A DNA stretch of 64,000 bases from Kriegella sp963975415 (GTDB lineage: Bacteria; Bacteroidota; Bacteroidia; Flavobacteriales; Flavobacteriaceae). The notes beneath the pieces were generated by a model. That model was not told the origin of the DNA and searched no databases. It saw only the letters and a list, made by a program, of their open reading frames with translations. The DNA lies in the NCBI RefSeq assembly GCF_963975415.1, contig NZ_CAXBGN010000010.1:1-64000 (forward strand), given 5' to 3'. Positions within the stretch are counted from its first letter, which is position 1, and each line of letters opens with the position of its first letter. A program made the translations under genes and the position numbers. Below are positions 1 to 8,066 of this stretch, piece after piece.

Positions 1-42
1 GGATTTTGAATCCGGCGCGTCTACCAATTCCGCCACCGAGGC
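1..42 (-). tRNA. tRNA-Leu (anticodon CAA), 3' part outside window
   Basis: Read on the minus strand, the 5' end is at position 42 with acceptor strand GCCTCGG, followed by a D-arm containing GGCGGAATTGGTAGACGCG and an anticodon arm whose 7-base loop TTCAAAA carries the anticodon CAA, which reads UUG leucine codons. The window ends inside the 3' strand of the anticodon stem, so the variable arm, T arm and acceptor 3' strand cannot be seen. Whether this copy is a complete tRNA is therefore unverified. Confidence 0.8.
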
Positions 43-55
43 ATTAAATTTCAAA

Positions 56-100
56 GCTGGATTTTGAATCCAGCGCGTCTACCAGTTCCGCCACTCGAGC
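56..100 (-). pseudogene. 5' half of a tRNA-Leu(CAA), no T arm
   Basis: On the minus strand this 45-base piece has an acceptor-like GCTCGAG, a D-arm nearly identical to the next tRNA (GGCGGAACTGGTAGACGCG) and a full anticodon stem-loop CTGGA-TTCAAAA-TCCAG. It then stops. After 13 unrelated bases the next tRNA-Leu begins at position 42. There is no variable arm, T arm or acceptor 3' strand, so it cannot fold into a tRNA. It is promoter-proximal to the neighbouring tRNA and should be on the same transcript. It could be a duplication remnant, an att-type remnant or a processed half; the sequence does not decide. Confidence 0.7.
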
Positions 101-119
101 ATCATTAAAAATAGGACTG

Positions 120-153
120 CAAAATTAAAAAAAATGTTGGGATAAACACAAAA
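120..153 (-). promoter_or_regulatory. Bacteroidota promoter for the tRNA-Leu locus
   Basis: On the minus strand a -7 box TAATTTTG lies at 127-120 (consensus TAnnTTTG) and a TTTG -33 box at 153-150, 22 bases apart. Transcription would begin a few bases downstream, before the half tRNA at 100. Confidence 0.5.
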
Positions 154-170
154 AATAAAAACATTTATCC

Positions 171-200
171 TTTAGCAACACAAATAAATTTTTAAATTTG
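171..200 (+). promoter_or_regulatory. Bacteroidota promoter for prs
   Basis: The -7 box TAAATTTG (193-200) matches TAnnTTTG exactly and a TTTA -33-like element sits at 171-174 with an 18-base spacer. The predicted start near 205 gives prs a leader of about 45 bases. It is divergent from the tRNA promoter. Confidence 0.6.
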
Positions 201-252
201 CACCTCCCTATGAAAAAGGGTCGCCAAATAAGTGTAAAACAATACGTTACCC

Positions 253-1194
253 ATGCCCTACCAAGTACCTGAACCCAAAATTTTTGCCTGCACCCAAAGT
301 GCTGAATTGGCAAAAAAAATATCGAAATCTTATGGTACCGATTTGGGCAATGTACTCTTTTCGCGCTATAGTGATGGTGAATTTCAGCCATCTTTTGAAG
401 AATCTGTTCGGGGCACCCGTGTTTTTATAATAGGGTCTACACACCCCAGTTCAGAAAATCTCATGGAAATGTTATTGATGCTCGATGCCGCCAAACGGGC
501 TTCAGCAAGGCACATAACAGCGGTCATGCCTTATTTTGGCTGGGCCCGACAAGATAGAAAAGATAAGCCAAGGGTCCCCATTGCTGCTAAACTTGTAGCT
601 AAAATGTTAGAGGCCGCCGGTGCAACGCGCATTATCACCATGGACTTGCATGCCGATCAAATACAGGGCTTTTTTGAAAAACCTGTCGACCACCTATTTG
701 CTTCTACTTTATTTCTTCCTTATTTAAAAAAATTGAACCTTGACAACCTTACCATTGCATCACCAGATATGGGAGGCTCTAAAAGAGCCTACGCTTATTC
801 TAGGGCATTGCAGTGCGATGTGGTCATCTGTTATAAACAACGGGCAAAGGCCAATGTGATTTCCCATATGGAGCTTATAGGCGATGTTAATGGCAAAAAC
901 GTGGTGTTGGTTGACGATATGGTAGATACGGCAGGCACTTTGACCAGGGCAGCAGATTTAATGATGGAACGTGGAGCCAAAAGTGTTCGCGCTATTACAA
1001 CACATGGGTTGCTTTCGGGGGACGCCTATGATAAAATAGAAAAATCACAATTATTGGAATTGATCATTACAGACTCAATCCCCATAAAAAAAGAAAGTGG
1101 CAAAGTTAGGGTGCTAAGTTGTGCAGATCTCTTTGCCGATGTAATGCATAGGGTACACCACAACACTTCGATCGCTTCGAAGTTTTTGATGTAA
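253..1194 (+). CDS. prs: Ribose-phosphate pyrophosphokinase (PRPP synthetase)
   Basis: Cytosolic enzyme that transfers pyrophosphate from ATP to ribose 5-phosphate, giving PRPP for purine, pyrimidine, histidine, tryptophan and NAD synthesis. The 313-residue length is normal for class I enzymes. Visible signatures are the ATP-binding segment RQDRKDKPR (about 99-107), the catalytic/metal segment DLHADQIQGFF (131-141) and the PRPP-binding loop VVLVDDMVDTAGT (217-229). The ATG at 253 follows a good promoter. rplY lies 71 bases downstream in the same direction, a common pairing in Bacteroidota, and the two probably share a transcript ending at the hairpin near 1936-1972. Confidence 0.97.
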   Translation: MPYQVPEPKIFACTQSAELAKKISKSYGTDLGNVLFSRYSDGEFQPSFEESVRGTRVFIIGSTHPSSENLMEMLLMLDAAKRASARHITAVMPYFGWARQDRKDKPRVPIAAKLVAKMLEAAGATRIITMDLHADQIQGFFEKPVDHLFASTLFLPYLKKLNLDNLTIASPDMGGSKRAYAYSRALQCDVVICYKQRAKANVISHMELIGDVNGKNVVLVDDMVDTAGTLTRAADLMMERGAKSVRAITTHGLLSGDAYDKIEKSQLLELIITDSIPIKKESGKVRVLSCADLFADVMHRVHHNTSIASKFLM

Positions 1195-1265
1195 CCAACA
1201 ACGTCTTCAAAAAGATTGTTCTTATGGAGACCAGATCAACGAATTATTAATTTTTAATATATATA

Positions 1266-1910
1266 ATGAAGTCAATTACAATTAAAGGATCAGAAAGAGA
1301 AAGCGTGGGCAAGAAGGCAACGAAAGCCCTACGTAATGCTGGAAAGGTTCCTTGCGTAGTGTACGGAGGGGAAAAACCATTGCATTTCACAGCAGACGAA
1401 CTAGAGTTCAGAGATTTGGTATACACCCCCAATGCGCACACAGTAGTGATTGAGTTGGATAACGGTGGAACCGTAGACGCCATCATGCAAGACATTCAAT
1501 TCCACCCCGTAACGGATAGAATTCTACATGTTGATTTCTACCAGTTATTCAAAGACAAGGAGATTACCATGAACATACCTGTCAGATTAGAGGGTAACTC
1601 GCCTGGGGTACGTAATGGTGGTCGATTATTGTTTAGAAAGAGAAAGCTTGCCCTTAAGGCTTTACCGGCAAACCTACCCGATTTCTTCGATGTTGATATT
1701 TCAAAATTGAAAATCGGCGACAACATTCTTGTTGAATCTTTATTAAATGACGATTTTACCATTCTTCACCCAGATTCAACTGTGGTGGTACAGGTCAAAA
1801 CACAACGTTCGGCCGTAGCTGTTGACGAAGATGAAGATGAAGAAGGTGCAGAAGGAGAAGAAGCAACTGCCGAAGGAGCAGAAGCAACTGCCGAAGGCGC
1901 TGAAAGCTAG
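1266..1910 (+). CDS. rplY: 50S ribosomal protein L25 (long Ctc form)
   Basis: 5S rRNA-binding protein of the large ribosomal subunit, in the long two-domain form called L25/general stress protein Ctc or TL5. The N-terminal L25 domain covers about residues 1-95, with the characteristic LRNAGKVPCVVYGG at 22-35, and the beta-rich C-terminal domain about 98-185. The last 30 residues form a low-complexity acidic tail with two repeats of ATAEGAE, typical of Bacteroidota versions and probably disordered. It follows prs and is closed by a strong terminator hairpin. Confidence 0.95.
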   Translation: MKSITIKGSERESVGKKATKALRNAGKVPCVVYGGEKPLHFTADELEFRDLVYTPNAHTVVIELDNGGTVDAIMQDIQFHPVTDRILHVDFYQLFKDKEITMNIPVRLEGNSPGVRNGGRLLFRKRKLALKALPANLPDFFDVDISKLKIGDNILVESLLNDDFTILHPDSTVVVQVKTQRSAVAVDEDEDEEGAEGEEATAEGAEATAEGAES

Positions 1911-1935
1911 TAACAAATTAGTATAGTTTAATACG

Positions 1936-1972
1936 AAAGCATCCTGATGAATCAACTATCCGGATGCTTTTG
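1936..1972 (+). terminator. Rho-independent terminator after prs-rplY
   Basis: A perfect 9-bp stem, AAAGCATCC (1936-1944) with GGATGCTTT (1962-1970), encloses a 17-base loop and runs into a T-rich tract. It lies 26 bases after the rplY stop and rules out pth translation starts at or before 1964. Confidence 0.8.
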
Positions 1973-1996
1973 TATTTTTACCCTCTTCATACCACT

Positions 1997-2626
1997 ATGC
2001 TACACTTCTTAAAATCAATATTCACTATCAACAATGCATTCTTAGCAGAAACAGAAGCTATGAAAAAATTTTTGATCATCGGTCTCGGAAATATTGGCAC
2101 TGAATATTCGGAAACCCGTCATAACATTGGATTCAAGATTTTAGATGCCTTGGCCAACAAAGAACAATTTTCATTCGAAATTGCCAAGCTTGGTGCCGTG
2201 GGCTCATATAAAATAAAAGGACGCAGTGTGCTTTGCTTAAAACCTTCCACCTACATGAACCTCAGTGGAAAAGCCATAAAATATTGGATGGACAAAGAGA
2301 AAATTCCTTTGGAAAATATTCTAGTGGTGACCGATGATATTAATTTATCTTTTGGAACGCTTCGCGTAAAAACCAAAGGAAGTGATGGTGGACATAACGG
2401 ATTAAAAGATACCCAACTATTTTTACAAACGACTTCTTATAATAGGTTCCGTTTCGGGGTAGGCTCTGATTTTGGCAAGGGAAGACAGGTCGATTATGTA
2501 TTGGGCGAATGGAATGAAGAAGAAAAGGAAAAGTTAGGGGAGCGCCTTTCAAAATCTGCCGAACTTATTAATTCCTTTGTTTTGGGTGGAATCAAAAATA
2601 CCATGAATGCCTTTAACGGAACATGA
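1997..2626 (+). CDS. pth: Peptidyl-tRNA hydrolase
   Basis: Releases tRNA from peptidyl-tRNAs that drop off the ribosome, recycling them in the cytosol. Family marks are GLGNIG near the start of the core, TRHNIGF with the catalytic His, and YMNLSGKAI. The open frame extends to 1964, but that codon is inside the upstream terminator. The ATG at 1997 adds a 21-residue leader (MLHFLKSIFT...) of a kind I recall in flavobacterial homologues; the ATG at 2060 (MKKFLIIGLGNIG) is the minimal alternative. The gene ends 9 bases from a convergent lipoprotein gene. Confidence 0.93.
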   Translation: MLHFLKSIFTINNAFLAETEAMKKFLIIGLGNIGTEYSETRHNIGFKILDALANKEQFSFEIAKLGAVGSYKIKGRSVLCLKPSTYMNLSGKAIKYWMDKEKIPLENILVVTDDINLSFGTLRVKTKGSDGGHNGLKDTQLFLQTTSYNRFRFGVGSDFGKGRQVDYVLGEWNEEEKEKLGERLSKSAELINSFVLGGIKNTMNAFNGT

Positions 2627-2635
2627 GTTTACCCC

Positions 2636-3313
2636 TTAAAATACTTTAAAGCTAAAAATTCCTGAATCGGAACTATTACCATTTTCGTCTTTAGTGACCA
2701 CCTTCCAATAATATACGGTCTTTGACGAAACACTTACCTTTTTAGACGAACTTCCAGATGCGAATGTACCGATTAGCGTGGCTGGGGGCGTTTCGGTAGA
2801 AAAATATAAATCATAATCTACGATATCACTATCAAGATCAAAGCCCGACCATTCTAGGGTTATCTCATTATTGATATCCTTAAAAACAGATTCGCTTAAC
2901 TTCGGCGATACTATCTCGGCAGGAAAGGGGGCATATGAAGTTTGTGTGCCGGGGTTGTAAAACATCCATTGTTCACTCGTAGCCGTTTCTTCTACTTTGG
3001 TATTTTTCGAAACAACGACCCAAGAGAAGGGCGTTCCCCTTTGTAACGGAAGTGTTTCGGTAAGCAAATGGGTACTCTTGGTCTGTGTTGTTCCGGTACT
3101 TAAATTAGTTACGCGAAGTTCGTAGGTTTCCGCATGATCAGCCGCTAACCATGTAAATCGAACGACATTGGCCGATTCACTGGAGGTTTGTACAGGGGCA
3201 CACTCTGTATTTTTTGCAGGCAAGGACAAAAATACCGCTTCCGGAGACTTCGGAGCATCCTTTTTACAACTAAACAACAGCAAACCGACCAAAATTACCA
3301 ATAATACCCTCAT
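2636..3313 (-). CDS. Lipoprotein with fibronectin-III-like domains
   Basis: The N-terminus MRVLLVILVGLLLFSCKKD is a lipoprotein signal with Cys at residue 16, so it is expected to be anchored in a membrane, probably at the cell surface given the neighbouring secreted protease. The remaining 210 residues look like two fibronectin-III-type beta domains (about 25-120 and 130-225), each with WLAADHAETYELRV- or EWSGFDLDSDIVDYDLY-type strands and a late YYWKVV strand. Its ATG overlaps the stop of the metalloprotease gene by 4 bases (ATGA type), so the two are translationally coupled. Similar Fn3 wording occurs in the protease around residues 750-840. No enzymatic motif is visible; the role is unknown, possibly a partner or surface anchor of the protease. 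Confidence 0.8.
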   Translation of the reverse strand: MRVLLVILVGLLLFSCKKDAPKSPEAVFLSLPAKNTECAPVQTSSESANVVRFTWLAADHAETYELRVTNLSTGTTQTKSTHLLTETLPLQRGTPFSWVVVSKNTKVEETATSEQWMFYNPGTQTSYAPFPAEIVSPKLSESVFKDINNEITLEWSGFDLDSDIVDYDLYFSTETPPATLIGTFASGSSSKKVSVSSKTVYYWKVVTKDENGNSSDSGIFSFKVF

Positions 3314-6300
3314 TGCTTAATAACTTTTAGTGTTCCTTGCACATTCTCCCCCTTAAACTTTATAAAATACATGCCCGCAGGCAAAGCATCGCAATCAAGT
3401 GTCATTTCAGCACTATTGACTATATAATCTCCACTTTTTACCAATTGGCCACTGGCTGAATAAATGGCTATTTCTACTTTTTCGACTACCTTACCTAAAA
3501 AGATATTCGCAGAAGCTCTAAATGGATTCGGATAAACAAAAGGTTGATCTGAGGTAATAAATCTTTCTTCATAAACACCCTGACATGGCAAATCGCCCGA
3601 AACCTTAAGACTATTGGAGCCATTTTGTAAAGGCAAGAATAATTCGCTAGCCCCAGTCTGCATCACTTCTCCATTCAAGTTAATAGTATAGATATCCGCA
3701 CCTTGTAAATTCAATTGCACGTATTTTCCATCTTGGCTTGTTTTTGAAGTAACTTCCAAAGATTCGGGCTGTGTAACCACAACCTCAAAACAATGTTCAA
3801 GATACTTCAAACTACCATCAGTACCATTGATACATGCCATATAGGTACCCGCAGACAAGTTCTCCAGCCTGTAGGCTCGTGAAAAGTCATCTGAAATATT
3901 GACCCCATTTCCTGTAACAGTAACCGAATATTCCAAGTCTATTTGAGGAATAATACTCAGCTGACCATCATTGTTGTCCCGGCACGATTCGCTCTGTACG
4001 GCAATGGAAAAATTAGTGCTGGGAAACCTGTAAACCGCACATCCGTTGGCATCGACTTCTTGTCCTTCGGCAGTTCCCAAACACGCATCATCACCATCGT
4101 CATAAATACCATCTTTATCATCATCAGGCCTAAACTCTCCTTCTACGCAAATATCTAAAGAGAAAGCCGTCAGTGCACCGCCATCGGATTGAACATTATC
4201 AGAAACCTCCAAAATCCATTTACCTAAAATCGATTCCCCCTTAAAAGCATCTAATGCCCCCAATGGTTTAACTGTGCCTGTAATTGCCGGATTTCCATCG
4301 CATATAAAGTTGTCAGCATCATCATCAAAGGTCGCGTCTATATTTTCTAGGTCTCCACAGCTGCTGGAAACAAGTACCACAGTGGTACCCGACGGTGATG
4401 TCAAACTAATGGCGAGATCAGACAGAAAAGTATGATCAACAGCAAGATTCACATTAATATCCGCCAAAGGCAGGTCTTCTAAAAAAGTAATACTAGAAGT
4501 TATGGTCGGTTTTCCGATGGGCGTTATCTCGATTGGCAACCCATCACTCTCCTTATTTTTGCAACTAAACTGAACTGTGGTAAAACCAAATGGGGAACCA
4601 AAGCTTCCTTCACCACATGCATTTCTTGGTTTTACCCTCCAAAAATATGTGGTTGCATTTTCTAGTTCTGTCGGTCTGTATAAATTTGAAAATACGGTCG
4701 CAGATTCGACAATCGTGTTGAATGAGGTGTCCGTAGATATTTCTAAGTCATAAGAGGTATACGAACTATCACTTTCCCATTCCAAGGGCATTCCGGTAGA
4801 AGTATCTTCGAGACCGTTAGCTGGGGAAAGTAGCGCTATATTCGGAAAATCGTCATCATAAATACTAACCTCCAAAGCTACTTTTTTAGTTTCACTTGCA
4901 GAAGTGGCAAGCACTTCGATAGTATAGTTATTTTCTGACACCGGACCGGTATTGCCGAGAATCAGATCCACCGAGGTATCATTACTTGTAGCAGTTTCAG
5001 GGAAAAAAGTAATATCGAGTCCGGGAGGTGGAGAAACAACACTAAAGGTGGCCTCTTCATTAAAGCCCAAAACGGTTTCATAGTTGAACGTGATCACCAA
5101 ATCATCGGGTTGACATACCTCGTATTCCAGCATGGGGAAATCGAGTAAAATTTCTGATGCGGTAATCGAAAAATTGGCGGCGTTAACCGCAAAAAAGATA
5201 TTTTCATGTGCCTTGACCATGATACGTGCCTTGGTCGTAGGGTTGTTCGGAACGATTATTTTATGGTCGCCATCATTTGGTACGTCTTCGGCTAAAACAA
5301 TGGGAAACGTAAGTCCGTCGTCAGTAGAAAGTAATATGTCGACCGTTTGCGCAAGAACCGGTGCTTTATGGGTTTCAGCTACATCCCAAACAATATGTTG
5401 TACATCTCCAGCGGTATACGTTTCACTTTCAGCTTGGGAAGTAACGGAAAAAGGACCGGCCCCACCCACCACGACAATGTTCACCACATCTGACACCACT
5501 TGTCCGCCTCCGACAGCATTGTCTCGAACGGTTAAAGCAAAGTTCATTTCCCTTCCCACATCCGAAACGGTTTCCCAGTTAGAATTTACAAGTGGCATAG
5601 TTTGCGTAAGATTGCCCGACAGTATGCTCGACAGCTTAGGAAAGTATCTTTTTGGGGATAGTGAAGGAGGCAACGATCGAAAGTTCGCCCCACTCGGGTT
5701 TGTTGACCCAAAAGTAGCCTGGGTTACCACCCCGTCGTCGATTTGTTCCCATGTATAACTAATGACATCGCCAGAATCGGGGTCTGACGCGCTCCCCTCG
5801 AGTACAAACGCAGTAGACCTAGGAATTACAAAATTCCCGATAGGAATTATTGTTGGCGGATTGTTGTCTAAACTCATTATTTCAGCACAACCACTACTTG
5901 CCAAATAACTCGAAATCTGCACAATACTATTATGATGAAAATAATCACTACCGTTCGAAGCAACGTTATTCACTCCCGTTATTCCGGCATAACCCATAAT
6001 CGTAGTACCACTGGCCGGTTCAGCTTGTACCTGCGTGCCTTCTGATTCAAAAGACCACGTATGGTTCGCACCTAACTGATGTCCCATTTCGTGGGCAACA
6101 AAATCAAGATCAAAAAGGTCTCCCTCGGGACTGGGACTCGAAGCATAGGCACTACCCTTTTTATCGTCTACACACACAGAACCAACATAACCCGCATTGC
6201 CCCCAGGGTCGTCATCATGAAATAAGTGGCCAATATCATAATTCTCTTCCCCAATAATATTTCTGAGTGTATTTTGAACCTCAGAATTGAGGTTGCCATC

Positions 6301-7080
6301 ATAGGGGTCTTTTTCTTCATCGGTAAAGATCACTTCATCAGTGTTGGCCACAAGCTGAAGGGTTACGGCCAAATCTCGTTCAAATACCTGATTTATTCGC
6401 GTTACGGTCGCATTAATAGCTGCCAAGGCATCGACAACCTCTCCCCCATGGAACTGTGTATATTCTGCCGAAGCAGACACTGCTAGCCTGAACTTTCTAA
6501 GAATCTTGTCATTGACCAACTTTTGTGAGGTGCTTTGCAACTGCTTTGCTGCAATAGACTTTGTATCACAAATAAAATCAATATCTTCAGTGATATTGGC
6601 ATCTCTATTATATGCTATATATGCATTTTCATCAATTTTTTGCAAAAAAGTGCTAGGCTGCCCATCACCATGCACGACAGTGCTCTGTATTCCCTTGTGT
6701 GAAACGCTGAAGCGTATTATGTCATTTTCATTCTTCAGACTACGGCCTTTATATGACTTTATGGATGGATATTTTGCAGCGAGTTCAGGTGCCAACACCT
6801 GGGCTTCAGAAACCAAAAAAGGAACAAGTTCTCCCTTTTCATCAGGAAAATAAACCGTTTTAAAAGAATTTTTGGCAGCCGGAAAAGATTCCAGTCCCTT
6901 TTTAAATGCACTTTCGTCTAAAGTAAATGCTTTCCCCTTTTTAAGCTCAAAGCGCTTCATCATTTTTCCCTTCACATCATTTTGCAAAGCTTCCTGTTTC
7001 CAAAAATTACGCTGTGCTGAGCCGTAAAAGGAAAGAAATAGTATGGTAATTGAAAAAACTAGACGTAGTTTTGTAATCAT
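3310..7080 (-). CDS. Secreted reprolysin-like metalloprotease with P-domain and T9SS tail
   Basis: Very large secreted zinc protease. Numbered from the upstream ATG at 7095, the parts are: signal peptide ending SFYGSAQ, a propeptide to about 195, an M12B/reprolysin-like catalytic domain (about 196-400) with zinc motif HEMGHQLGANH near 334-344, beta-rich linkers, a fibronectin-III domain (about 750-840), a proprotein-convertase P-domain (about 845-990), an acidic D-rich calcium-type stretch (DDDKDGIYDDGDD) and a type A T9SS sorting domain from FVYPNPF at about 1185. I chose the ATG at 7080 because a perfect -7 box at 7110-7103 would leave almost no leader for 7095 but about 18 bases for 7080. 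Substrate unknown; the tail predicts outer-membrane export and cleavage or surface anchoring by the T9SS. Confidence 0.9.
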   Translation of the reverse strand: MITKLRLVFSITILFLSFYGSAQRNFWKQEALQNDVKGKMMKRFELKKGKAFTLDESAFKKGLESFPAAKNSFKTVYFPDEKGELVPFLVSEAQVLAPELAAKYPSIKSYKGRSLKNENDIIRFSVSHKGIQSTVVHGDGQPSTFLQKIDENAYIAYNRDANITEDIDFICDTKSIAAKQLQSTSQKLVNDKILRKFRLAVSASAEYTQFHGGEVVDALAAINATVTRINQVFERDLAVTLQLVANTDEVIFTDEEKDPYDGNLNSEVQNTLRNIIGEENYDIGHLFHDDDPGGNAGYVGSVCVDDKKGSAYASSPSPEGDLFDLDFVAHEMGHQLGANHTWSFESEGTQVQAEPASGTTIMGYAGITGVNNVASNGSDYFHHNSIVQISSYLASSGCAEIMSLDNNPPTIIPIGNFVIPRSTAFVLEGSASDPDSGDVISYTWEQIDDGVVTQATFGSTNPSGANFRSLPPSLSPKRYFPKLSSILSGNLTQTMPLVNSNWETVSDVGREMNFALTVRDNAVGGGQVVSDVVNIVVVGGAGPFSVTSQAESETYTAGDVQHIVWDVAETHKAPVLAQTVDILLSTDDGLTFPIVLAEDVPNDGDHKIIVPNNPTTKARIMVKAHENIFFAVNAANFSITASEILLDFPMLEYEVCQPDDLVITFNYETVLGFNEEATFSVVSPPPGLDITFFPETATSNDTSVDLILGNTGPVSENNYTIEVLATSASETKKVALEVSIYDDDFPNIALLSPANGLEDTSTGMPLEWESDSSYTSYDLEISTDTSFNTIVESATVFSNLYRPTELENATTYFWRVKPRNACGEGSFGSPFGFTTVQFSCKNKESDGLPIEITPIGKPTITSSITFLEDLPLADINVNLAVDHTFLSDLAISLTSPSGTTVVLVSSSCGDLENIDATFDDDADNFICDGNPAITGTVKPLGALDAFKGESILGKWILEVSDNVQSDGGALTAFSLDICVEGEFRPDDDKDGIYDDGDDACLGTAEGQEVDANGCAVYRFPSTNFSIAVQSESCRDNNDGQLSIIPQIDLEYSVTVTGNGVNISDDFSRAYRLENLSAGTYMACINGTDGSLKYLEHCFEVVVTQPESLEVTSKTSQDGKYVQLNLQGADIYTINLNGEVMQTGASELFLPLQNGSNSLKVSGDLPCQGVYEERFITSDQPFVYPNPFRASANIFLGKVVEKVEIAIYSASGQLVKSGDYIVNSAEMTLDCDALPAGMYFIKFKGENVQGTLKVIKQ

Positions 7081-7102
7081 CAAGGGGTTTTTCACTCAGA
7101 AT

Positions 7103-7110
7103 CAAATATA
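7103..7110 (-). promoter_or_regulatory. -7 promoter box for the metalloprotease-lipoprotein operon
   Basis: On the minus strand TATATTTG matches TAnnTTTG exactly. No clear -33 TTTG is seen at the expected spacing, which falls at the start of ribF. The position helps choose the protease start codon. Confidence 0.45.
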
Positions 7111-7133
7111 AGTCTTTTTATTATTTTTAGTAC

Positions 7134-8066
7134 GTGGTAACAGTCCAAAGCATTTCCAAATACGACAAAAAACATTCCACGGCCATTACCATTGGCACTT
7201 TTGACGGCGTGCATATCGGACATCGAAAAATCTTAGATCGTCTAATCAAAAGCTGTGCCCAAACGGAGCTTAAGCCAACAGTACTTACTTTTTTTCCGCA
7301 TCCGAGAATGGTGCTGCAAAAAGACACCAACATAAAACTGCTGAATACGGTATCCGAAAAAACCAACATTCTTAAAGAATTTGGTGTCGAACAATTAATC
7401 ATACACCCCTTCACCCAAGAGTTTTCGCGATTATCGGCAACCGAATTTGTAAGGGATATTCTTGTAAACAGCCTTAAGACAAAGAAAATAATTATTGGCT
7501 ACGACCATCGTTTTGGCAGAAATCGAACAGCCAACATTAACGACTTAAGGGCTTTTGGAAGCGCGTTGGATTTCGAGGTAGAGGAAATACCTGCTCAAGA
7601 AATAAATGATGTTTCGGTAAGTTCCACCAAAATACGTAAAGCACTTGAAACAGGTGATATACTAACCGCCAATAAGTATTTGGGCTATGAATATATGCTC
7701 ACAGGTATTGTAAAAAAGGGCAAGGGCCTAGGCAAGCAACTCGGGTTCCCTACAGCGAATATTCTCATTGAAGAATCATATAAATTGATTCCGAAAAATG
7801 GCGTATATGTCGTAAAGAGCACTCTTAAAAATAACGTGGTCTACGGAATGATGAATATTGGCTTTAACCCTACAATAGCCGGAACCGGAACAGAGAAGAG
7901 TATTGAAGTCCATTTTTTGAATTTTGATGAAAATCTCTACGAGACAACCCTAAAGATTGATATTTTGAAGCGTATTCGTGACGAACACAAGTTCGATTCT
8001 ATCGACGCCCTCAAAATGCAGCTTCAAAAAGATAAAAAAACTTCGCTCGCTTTTATAGGACAATAA
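7134..8066 (+). CDS. ribF: Bifunctional riboflavin kinase / FAD synthetase
   Basis: Makes FMN from riboflavin and then FAD from FMN and ATP. The N-terminal nucleotidyltransferase domain shows GTFDGVHIGH (residues 21-30), with the HxGH adenylyl-transfer motif, and the C-terminal flavokinase domain shows GFPTANI (PTAN at 206-209). The 310-residue length is normal. The start is a GTG at 7134; a stop codon lies two codons upstream in frame, so no longer start exists. The TAA stop is directly followed by the ATG of the next gene with no spacer, indicating coupling with the HTTM protein. Confidence 0.96.
   Translation: MVTVQSISKYDKKHSTAITIGTFDGVHIGHRKILDRLIKSCAQTELKPTVLTFFPHPRMVLQKDTNIKLLNTVSEKTNILKEFGVEQLIIHPFTQEFSRLSATEFVRDILVNSLKTKKIIIGYDHRFGRNRTANINDLRAFGSALDFEVEEIPAQEINDVSVSSTKIRKALETGDILTANKYLGYEYMLTGIVKKGKGLGKQLGFPTANILIEESYKLIPKNGVYVVKSTLKNNVVYGMMNIGFNPTIAGTGTEKSIEVHFLNFDENLYETTLKIDILKRIRDEHKFDSIDALKMQLQKDKKTSLAFIGQ

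Noticed and set aside
5132..5758. 208-codon open frame on the plus strand
   Set aside because: Lies wholly inside the metalloprotease gene on the other strand; composition is low-complexity Ser/Thr with no family features.
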